Shown: positions 57,531 to 64,000 of the stretch, piece after piece
Layout of the letters: each line of letters opens with the position of its first letter
Numbering within the stretch: position 1 is the stretch's first letter
From: Ectocarpus siliculosus
Taxonomy: Eukaryota; Sar; Phaeophyceae; Ectocarpales; Ectocarpaceae
DNA: 64,000 nucleotides
Assembly: GCA_000310025.1 (NCBI GenBank)
Contig: FN649731.1
Location: 2,514,406 to 2,578,405 of the forward strand
Direction of reading: 5' to 3'
Program-made: the position numbers and the translations under genes
The notes under the pieces: generated by a model
Databases searched by the model: none
Told to the model about the DNA's origin: nothing
Seen by the model: the letters and a program-made list of their open reading frames with translations, nothing else

Positions 57531-58025
57531 ATGAGACTCTCCATCGTGCTCGCCACAATCCTTGTGTCATCGGCCCTATCGTTTCTCCCCCAACTCTTCA
57601 GCATCGAAAATTTCATCAAGGCGCCCGGGTGTAACCTGGATCGCGTCTGCCAAAAACTCCCGACCGCCAACCACGATGTCGCAGCCCTGCATAGGTCGTG
57701 GCGTCTCCTGAAACCCGCCAATCCCGAGACCACAATCTATCAGACGATCAACCGCGAGCACGAGTACGCACTGACATCCAAGCTTTTTTCAAATGGCACT
57801 CGCATTCACGAAGTGATGCCCTTCGCCACATGCCGGCGCAACGAGACCATTTTCTTCAATCACGCCAAAATCTTCACAATCTTTGCAGACGACTCCGGAT
57901 ACATACACCAGCAACGCGACGTGCTCTTCTCAATCGTTCAAGCTGGTGTATGCGAGTACGTCGATCCGCGTCGACAAGATGGTGGCGACGGGTGCCTTTC
58001 GGGTGTAGTGCGTGCCGTGCGATGA
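57531..58025 (+). CDS. Small secreted protein, unknown function (virus-like block)
   Basis: Intronless, 164 residues from the Met at 57531. The first 20 residues are a clean signal peptide (MRLSIVLATILVSSALS). The rest holds four or more Cys, a FATCRRNETIFFNH segment with a possible N-glycosylation site, and DVLFSIVQAGVCEYVD. No family recognised. Its 3' end overlaps the opposite-strand Cys/His-rich frame by about 150 bases. The compact intronless layout matches its neighbours and differs from the spliced host genes, so a viral origin is inferred. Confidence 0.5.
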   Translation: MRLSIVLATILVSSALSFLPQLFSIENFIKAPGCNLDRVCQKLPTANHDVAALHRSWRLLKPANPETTIYQTINREHEYALTSKLFSNGTRIHEVMPFATCRRNETIFFNHAKIFTIFADDSGYIHQQRDVLFSIVQAGVCEYVDPRRQDGGDGCLSGVVRAVR

Positions 58026-59426
58026 AGTGATGCAATAACGAATAATTTTTGTGATGAGGGCACGCCACGACCGAGGCGGTCGATCGACGGCACGTCCTGC
58101 ATCTATTCCGGACACATTTCATCGCGGCAGGGTTCCCGCAGACGCAGAGTCCCGGCAGCGCAGGATCCTCCGAAGTAATTGAACGAGAGGCGTCGTCCGC
58201 GGCTTGTGTCCAGGTCTTGCCTTCGAGATAGACCATTTTCCCGATTTCCCCCAGAAGTAGGTCGAATCGCCGAGGAACGTGGACGCCCGACATCAACCCG
58301 CCACAAAAGATGCGGATGGCCTGTTCCACCATCTGGAAATCCATGAGCCGAGCATTGCCGATGTACTTTCCGCTCAATGTCTGCAGGAATCTGTGTGGAG
58401 GTGCAAGTATTCCGAACCTGGCGAAGCAATCGTAGACATTGCCACTCCTCGTTCCATACACTGCTTCTCGGCAGAGCATGTCAAAAACTTGAGAGACGCC
58501 GTAGAAAATTCTCGTCGGAATGACGTGGCCGCTTTTGGAAATCAGGAACTCGTACAAGTCGTTCCATGAGGCACTGGTGCTCCTGCCGAACATCCGTTTC
58601 CTCTTGACCGGATGCGTCGATCGCATCTTCTCGAGCTTGGCCGTGGAAACTCGCATTGCGCATACATGTCGTCGCTCATGAAGCTTACGGGCAATCCATG
58701 GAGTTCCTGATCCATGAATGGCACCGCTTTCGACACGTGGATACGCTCCATCGGGGTCAGGAATTTCAGTACTCCATTGCCTTCGCTTAACACGACCTTG
58801 TCGAAGGAACGATTGGCATTTTGAAAAGATGTTTCGATCTCCTCGCCCGAGGAAGTGTAGAGTTCGTTGGCGCACCCGTAGCGGAACACGTTTACCTTGC
58901 GCGACAGCGACAAGTTGTTGAGCGACCGCCAGATAGCCACTCTCTTGGCGAGCTTCGCGACAGAAATCTTCGGGGTCTTGGTGGTGGACGTACAGAAGTC
59001 GCCGCTGACAAGCCCCGGAGTAGGAGCACTGGCGGTCTTTATCTTGAAGGTGGCGCATTTGACTCTCTTCTCCAGGCACTTGTCTCGATCATTTTGTTTC
59101 TTTCGTTTTGCTCGGGTTTCAATCTCCTCTTTGGACTTTCTCGCACATTCTCTCTGATCTCTGGCCGCTCTGGCGATACCAGCGACATATTTCACCTCGC
59201 CCTCAAGAAAGAGATACGTCGAAGCGGCGTTCCTGTAATACGGATTTGGTTCCCGGCGATGGTCGAGACGGTCGAGGTCCTCGACTCTCGCTCCGAGCAA
59301 CATCGCTGACGTCTTTGTCAACAGCTCCGTGGAAACGAGGCACCCCTCGCACACGCGTGTCAGCACGATTCCGTTGATCGATTGGTGATCGCCGAATGGC
59401 TCCGCGCACTCGCCGCAAATCAGCAT
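57874..59426 (-). pseudogene. Cys/His-rich protein split by a frameshift (virus-like block)
   Basis: The reading starts at 59426 with a zinc-ribbon-like N terminus (MLICGECAEPF, then CEGC). It is followed by a Lys/Arg-rich region and SVAKLAKRVAIWRSLNN. Near 58655 the sensible frame changes: it continues as RVSTAKLEKMRSTHPVKR, then SASWNDLYEFLISKSGHVIP, and ends in a Cys/His cluster, CVCGNPAAMKCVRNRCRTC then CPHH. One base is probably missing at 58650-58665. Paired N- and C-terminal zinc-binding clusters suggest nucleic-acid binding, but no family is recognised. The final 60 codons to 57874 may be spurious because they overlap the opposite-strand gene. Either a decayed viral gene or a sequencing error. 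Confidence 0.5.
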
Positions 59427-59517
59427 TGCCGTTATTATATTTGGCGTGGCGATATGCGTGAATCGGCAACATTATTTACGATGTAATGTGTTTCGAAAAG
59501 TTTGATTAATCAACAAA

Positions 59518-60804
59518 TCATTTCACATTGAGACTACTCTGTGGATTCACCGAGAGCATGAACCCCGCGTTCTTCGCATCCACTATGAGCGGCACTATGT
59601 TGGCAAAAACGTTCAAGCTCAACATTTTCACAATTTCCGCCAATCTCTTGACTGACCCAGCGGCCACAGTGTTGCCATTTCCGGACACGAGAGAAACCAT
59701 TAGCCTCAGGATACTCCACACGTATGTGAGGGAGCCCGTGGTAAAATGCGCCCCGTGGCGGAGCAGTCCTCGTGGTTTTGGCAAATGTCCTTCCCCGATC
59801 AAACCCTTTTCCGCCATGATGCTCACCAATGAACTACTGGACAACAAAAAAAACATTGTTTGAACCATTATGTATACTACAGAACGGTGCAGTGCGTCTT
59901 CTCCGCGCTTCCAAACCTTGAGTTTAGTCAAAACGTCAAACAGGAGCCAACCGGCGGCGGGGTACACCGCACAGCACCCCACTTCGGAGTATTTCATCTT
60001 GAGGAATACGATAAACACTAGGCTCACAATGTTCATTGCGATACCAATCTTTAGTTCGGGTTTACGACCAATCAACTTCTCCTTCTCTACATCACCTTCG
60101 TCATCGATTTCACAAGACCCTGGCGTAATCCTGTCCCCGTAGTCGCTGTACTTTCCGACGAGAGCAACGAAAAGCAAACTGATGACGGTGCTGTACACGA
60201 TCGTCGGTGTACACCAAGACTTGTCCCGGTTCCCACTTTCAGAAAACAGCATTTCTAAGATGTCAACAAGGGTCATGATATCCAGGCTATGTGCCAGCAA
60301 ACCAGTAACGAGGGAATTGTTCTTGCAACTCTGGAATGTTTGTGGCGACCAACAAAGATAAGCCATCATACAAACCCACGGCACCCCGGTTGCAGCCAGA
60401 GTGACCGATCCGCTCGAAACTCCATAGGCAGACACCGCTGCGAAGAGAGCAGCGAGCCCTCCAAACTCTAATCCTCCTTTTGTTTCGTCGAGTGTCGTAG
60501 ATGTAAGCGTAGCTGTGAGGCAATTGTTTTCGTTGCTTATGCGGGAGTGATCGAAGAACGAGGACGAGTGATCAGCCACCAGCAGCAAAAGCATGATTAG
60601 CAGTTGTGTGGACGGCGTAATGAAACTCGACACAGCCCACTTTCTCTTCGATGAAATCCCGTACCCAATTATTGTCATGCCCAGCCACAAGATTCCCAGG
60701 GGAACATACCCAGCAATCGCTTTCGGAAACACCGGCCTGAAAGCTTTCCTGCACGGCTTGGCCGCGTTCGCAGCCTGTCTCTCGGCCAACGTTTCGCATG
60801 CCAT
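59518..60804 (-). CDS. Multi-pass membrane protein, unknown function (virus-like block)
   Basis: Intronless, 428 residues from the Met at 60804 (MACETLAERQAAN), chosen because the upstream frame overlaps the RFC3-like gene. About nine or ten hydrophobic segments are visible, for example YVPLGILWLGMTIIGYGI, TQLLIMLLLLV, ALFAAVSAYGV, VYSTVISLLFVALVG, IAMNIVSLVFIVFL, YIMVQTMFFLLSSSSLV and VFANIVPLIV. A charged loop with DDEGDVEKEKLIGRKPE sits in the middle. No transporter or channel motif was recognised. The frame is intact, unlike two of its neighbours. Confidence 0.6.
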   Translation of the reverse strand: MACETLAERQAANAAKPCRKAFRPVFPKAIAGYVPLGILWLGMTIIGYGISSKRKWAVSSFITPSTQLLIMLLLLVADHSSSFFDHSRISNENNCLTATLTSTTLDETKGGLEFGGLAALFAAVSAYGVSSGSVTLAATGVPWVCMMAYLCWSPQTFQSCKNNSLVTGLLAHSLDIMTLVDILEMLFSESGNRDKSWCTPTIVYSTVISLLFVALVGKYSDYGDRITPGSCEIDDEGDVEKEKLIGRKPELKIGIAMNIVSLVFIVFLKMKYSEVGCCAVYPAAGWLLFDVLTKLKVWKRGEDALHRSVVYIMVQTMFFLLSSSSLVSIMAEKGLIGEGHLPKPRGLLRHGAHFTTGSLTYVWSILRLMVSLVSGNGNTVAAGSVKRLAEIVKMLSLNVFANIVPLIVDAKNAGFMLSVNPQSSLNVK

Positions 60805-60844
60805 TGACACAAACACACGCACACACGCATGCACTAAACCCACA

Positions 60845-61826
60845 AAAAAATCGCGAAAACTGCTTGACGGTATGCTTCTTGTACAGATCCATGAACGACG
60901 CAACAAAGACCTCCAGGTGCAAGATATCTTTCGACCCGACACACATCCTGTGCTCGTAGACCGCGGCCCACTTGACAATTTCGCGCTTGACACCATCCTC
61001 TCCGTCCAGGTTTTTATGGGAGATCAGGTGGTGCATTTAGCGTTTTTAGCACAAGAGACGCCGGTACTCCTGCTACCAAGAGCTCATTCAAGCTATCCCT
61101 GACATCAATCAGCTTTCGCGGACTCTGCTCCAGAAAAACACCTGTGCTAATGGATTCAATGTACTTGACCCACAGCATCTTGTCGGCGCTGCCCGCCTTG
61201 GCCATGAACATCGCTCGAGAAATGGACCTCCCGGAGCTTTCCACAATCTGCAAAACCAACGCCTTGTCGTCGATTCCAATCGCCGCCGCCAAATTCTCTG
61301 CGCTAGGAAGTGGCACTCGGATCAAGACACACCGCGAACGCAGAGGCTCGGCGACTCTCGAGGCAAAGGTCGACACCAACACCAATCGACACGAGGCAGT
61401 GAACTTCTCCATCGTCCTGCGCAGTCCCGCCTGCGCCTGCTTGCTTAAATCGCCGGCGCCGCGCAACACGATCGTCTTGTGCGTCGCGTCACAGTTTTTG
61501 GAGACGGCGGCGATGGACCCGTTGTTGGCCATCTCCTTGATGGCGTGCTGCACCACGTACGTGTCGTTGACGCCGGCGTCGCTCGGTTCCATCTCGATGT
61601 GGTAGTTGGATACGCGAACGTCGATCTCGATCGTATGCTTTGACGAGGCTGTCTCCACCACGCGTTTTTCGGCAGTCACCCTGTTTACGCCCGGACCATA
61701 CAGTTTCTCTAAAAGGTGTCTAACTAGCGTCATCTTGTCCGATCCTCGTAGGCCGTGCAAGAGAAGGTGCGGGATGTCGCCGTGGCGCGACATGGATGTC
61801 AAGCGGTCCTCGACCTCGGGGTGCAT
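60845..61826 (-). pseudogene. RFC3-like clamp-loader small subunit, frameshifted (virus-like block)
   Basis: Matches RFC3 of the sliding-clamp loader: GDIPHLLLHGLRGSDKMTLV (P-loop region), KLYGPGVNRV, VSNYHIEMEPSDAGVND, LSKQAQAGLRRTMEKFTASC, VAEPLRSRCVLIRVPLPS and ESSGRSISRAMFM. In another frame the C terminus follows: REIVKWAAVYEHRMCVGSK then LHLEVFVASFMDLYKKH. The frames switch at about 61030, so at least one base is gained or lost. The P-loop is atypical (GSDK instead of GxGK), and the Walker B region reads LRGAGD instead of LTEVDR. RFC3 subunits are often ATPase-poor, so this alone does not prove decay. Phaeoviruses are known to encode RFC homologues, and the gene is intronless. Host origin is less likely. 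Confidence 0.75.
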
Positions 61827-61907
61827 GTTTTTTTTCAACGGATCAGACTGCTGTTTGCGCCGGCGAGCGTGTGTGTGTGGGTGTGCGTGTGTCTCGCGAA
61901 ACAAAAT

Positions 61908-62030
61908 CTACAATTGATTGTCGTGAAGCACGGGGCTGTCTTCATAGACGTCTTTGAACTCGTCGCACGGCGGATGAACGTGGAATTGGGAAATAGGGTG
62001 CCGATCGGCCACGAACAGGTCGTGGTACAT
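61908..62030 (-). other. Short open frame upstream of RFC3-like gene
   Basis: 40 codons beginning MYHDLFVADRHPISQF, in a position and with a sequence vaguely like the RFC N terminus (LxVDKYRPxxL then H). It could be the detached start of the RFC3-like gene, separated by about 80 bases and a stop. Weakly supported. Confidence 0.3.
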
Positions 62031-62124
62031 TCGGGGACAGAGCAAGTAATTTATCCACAACGTCGATTTGGCATTTCATTCCCACCACCAGAGAGTAAAA
62101 AAGTCCGGAGGTTAGGTCTGCGCT

Positions 62125-62225
62125 TGCGCAGACCCGAGCCGACGGCGAGATGCGGCCCCCGGAGGGCGCCGCCCGCGTAGGGCGCTTTCCGGAGGGGCCC
62201 GCGGAGCGAAAAAAATGGCTTTTTC
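62125..62225 (+). repeat. GC-rich element, copy 2
   Basis: Shares with 55674-55870 the run GGGCGCC, GCCGCCCGCGTAGGG, a CCGGAGGGG stretch and a final short homopolymer (A here, T there). It lies between the virus-like block and the LINE fragment. Confidence 0.6.
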
Positions 62226-62373
62226 CTATAAAAATCAACCAAATACAGTCTAAAAGTGTCAATTATTTTGTTTTCTACGCGTTTCATTAGCAGGATAGAC
62301 TATGCCTCTTTCCAGCAAAAAAGGCCCCCAAAAACATTTTTCGCCTCCGGCGAAAGAAAAGGGCCGCAATAAC

Positions 62374-63975
62374 TTTTGAGCTGTGGAAACAATTGTCCAA
62401 GTACGGGATCAAGGGGAAAATATGGAGAATGCTGAAGAAGATGACAGAGTGTACGAAAAGGGTCATGCTAGACGGAGAACGGTTTAAATTCTTCGACATT
62501 GAGCAGGGGGTCCCACAAGGTTGCACGCTGTCCCCAACATTGTTCCAGGTGTTCATCAACGATCTGTTGGAAGTCGTAGAGGCAGTCCAGAAGGGAGTAA
62601 AAGTAGGGGACACGGAAACTTCGGCGTCAGGAATGCTGTTTGCGGATGATTTTGTTGGTTTTTTGGACACCCCTGAGGGACTGCAACTACAAACTGACGC
62701 GGCGAAGAAGTTTACTGATAAGTGGAGATAGTCTGCCAACGTTAAGAAGAGTGCCATCATGGTATGCAACGAGGTCAGGGAGGAACCAGTAGAACATAGA
62801 TGGGAGTGGGGGATCGAGGAGATTGCAGTAGTGGACCAGTACACATACCTCGGAGTAGAGATCGCAAAAGACTGCTCGTGGAATGCACACATGTTCAAGG
62901 TAGCGGAAAAGGGCAAAGCACGAGCAGGGAAGCTGCACCCAATACTCGCAAACCGGCACCTCGATACACGCATCAAATTGACGGTTTTGAAGAGCGTAAT
63001 CGTACCGCCGCTAGAGTACGCCGGAGAAGTATGGGAAGGAAATAAGAATGTAGTGAAAGAACTCGAGGCGGCGCAGATGAAAGCAGCGAAAATCATCCTA
63101 GGATGCTCCAAGCGCACAAGCAATGCAGCCGTCAGGGCAGAATTGGGGATCCAATCCCTACGGTCGGGAAGAGACGCAAGGAAGCTGACATGGCAGTATC
63201 GCATGTACGGGATGGGAGAGGAGAGGTTGCCGAGAATAGTATGGGAGGCGAGTGGGCAAACAAAAAGAGGGGTAGACAACCCACGGAACGAGTCAAGGTT
63301 GTAGAGGACGTGTGGAAGGGGTTAGACATCGACGAAGATGAAACGCTGGAAACGGAGAGTCTACAGGGGTTCAAGGAGAAGATATATGTTGCTTGTGCCG
63401 AGAGAGAGAAACATAATCTAAGGGAAAAAAACAAGGATAAGGAGGGTATAGAAGTGTACGGAATGTTGAAAGAAGGAGTAGGGTTCAAGGACTACCTACA
63501 TGGACCAATGGATGCAGGGACCAAGATGAAGGTCAAATTCAGGACCGGGGACATTGGCCTTCGAGAACGTCGACGAAGACATAGGACGGTAGACGACGAA
63601 GACGACAAGTGCAAATGTGACCGTGGCTTCGAATGCGAAGACCGTGTTCGTGTAGTCGCGGAATGTCCGTGGTACGAAGAGGAGAGGGAAGTGTACATGA
63701 CTGAGCTGGGAAAAATGCAAGGGACGTACAGGGAGATGTTTGAGGCATGGAACAGAGAGGAGAGGACGGTAGCTGTACTGGGGAGTAGGAAGTGGTTTGA
63801 AAAGGCGGGAAGGGATACCGTTAGGATAGACAGACTAGGGTCGGCATTTTTGAGCCACCTTTGGCAAAGTAGGAAGGAACGATTGGCCATCGGTGATCGG
63901 TCCTGTGGGAACAATGCTCCGTCCTCTCGAGGACGCGTGGTCAACGGTCTAACCGCTAAGGAATGCAAAACATAA
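62374..63975 (+). mobile_element. 5'-truncated, mutated non-LTR retrotransposon (LINE)
   Basis: The frame from 62374 encodes the palm of a reverse transcriptase: FFDIEQGVPQGCTLSPTLFQ, FINDLLEVV, and the catalytic FADD in GMLFADDFVGF. A TAG at 62729-62731 interrupts it; the same frame continues with NVKKSAIMVCNE, YTYLGVEIAKDCSWNAH and KLTVLKSVIVPPLEYAGEVW (thumb region). Near 63260 the frame shifts once more. It then runs to TAA at 63973-63975, with a Cys-rich CKCDRGFECEDR followed by ECPWYEEER, the zinc-knuckle typical of LINE C termini. The endonuclease and RT finger parts are missing, as expected for a 5'-truncated insertion. Not autonomous. Confidence 0.85.
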
Positions 63976-63980
63976 GAGTA

Positions 63981-64000
63981 CGCCCCCTCCCCCCCCCCCC
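63981..64000 (+). repeat. Poly-C tract at the window edge
   Basis: A C-rich run just after the LINE stop codon continues to the end of the window. It may be the element's 3' tail or a contig/gap artefact. Confidence 0.6.

Noticed and set aside
61010-61040. Programmed ribosomal frameshift in the RFC3-like gene
   Set aside because: An A-rich stretch is present, but codon phasing does not give a canonical slippery heptamer and the needed shift is +1; mutation or sequencing error is simpler.
62287-63279. 330-codon minus-strand open frame
   Set aside because: Antisense of the LINE reverse transcriptase; Ser/Phe/Pro-rich shadow of a Lys/Glu-rich coding strand.
1-64000. CRISPR arrays, rRNA genes, bacterial operons
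   Set aside because: No regularly spaced repeats, no rRNA landmarks, and genes are spliced; the window is eukaryotic nuclear DNA.

Overview
The window is nuclear DNA of a photosynthetic stramenopile, most likely an Ectocarpus-like brown alga. Three things point there. Genes are intron-rich, with exons of roughly 60-250 bases joined by GT-AG introns of several hundred bases. One gene carries a heterokont bipartite plastid leader with a Phe-containing cleavage motif (SA-FIAP). A block of intronless genes includes an RFC3-like clamp-loader gene of the kind phaeoviruses carry, next to Ectocarpus-style ankyrin genes. I assembled all exon chains by hand from reading frame, splice sites, phase and family similarity; no alignment or search was run. 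The species is an inference.

Layout 1-50 kb (housekeeping genes, mostly alternating strands): CSP41-like plastid RNA-binding protein (-, 168-5359); ANTH-domain protein with a signal peptide (+, 5575-10127); HIBCH/enoyl-CoA hydratase-like mitochondrial protein (-, 10519-14465); mitoribosomal protein mS33 (-, 16316-17659); COX10 heme O synthase (+, 17836-20028); VIT/CCC1 iron/manganese transporter (-, 20304-24432); CDKC (CDK9/12-type) kinase (+, 24681-30798); MAP65/PRC1/Ase1 microtubule bundler (-, 31149-36876); a small unknown gene (-, 37688-38323); UBC12 NEDD8-conjugating enzyme (-, 38460-40596); MSH2 (+, 41817-49968). Three head-to-head pairs are separated by only 176-248 bases: CSP41/ANTH, mS33/COX10 and VIT/CDKC. 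They probably share bidirectional promoters. Two of these pairs also share a likely organelle: plastid complex for the first, mitochondrion for the second.

Layout 50-64 kb (accessory): about 3.9 kb with no recognisable gene; an ankyrin-repeat gene (-) with one apparent frameshift, and a second, broken copy of its middle part; a GC-rich element present twice (about 55.7 and 62.2 kb); a pair of 70-base direct repeats; then a compact intronless block (57.5-62.0 kb). That block holds a secreted small protein, a Cys/His-rich protein split by a frameshift, a multi-pass membrane protein and an RFC3-like gene split by a frameshift. I read it as a decaying phaeovirus-derived insertion. The window ends in a 5'-truncated, mutated non-LTR retrotransposon (LINE) running into a poly-C tract.

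The most unusual single gene is the ANTH protein. ANTH domains normally act on the cytosolic face of membranes in clathrin coats. This one starts with a clear signal peptide followed by a Ser/Arg-rich, transit-peptide-like stretch, which in a secondary red plastid alga suggests import into the periplastidal compartment. Second is an HIBCH homologue whose catalytic Asp position is Ala. It lies next to mS33 and COX10 and may be a structural (mitoribosomal mS47-type) rather than catalytic protein.
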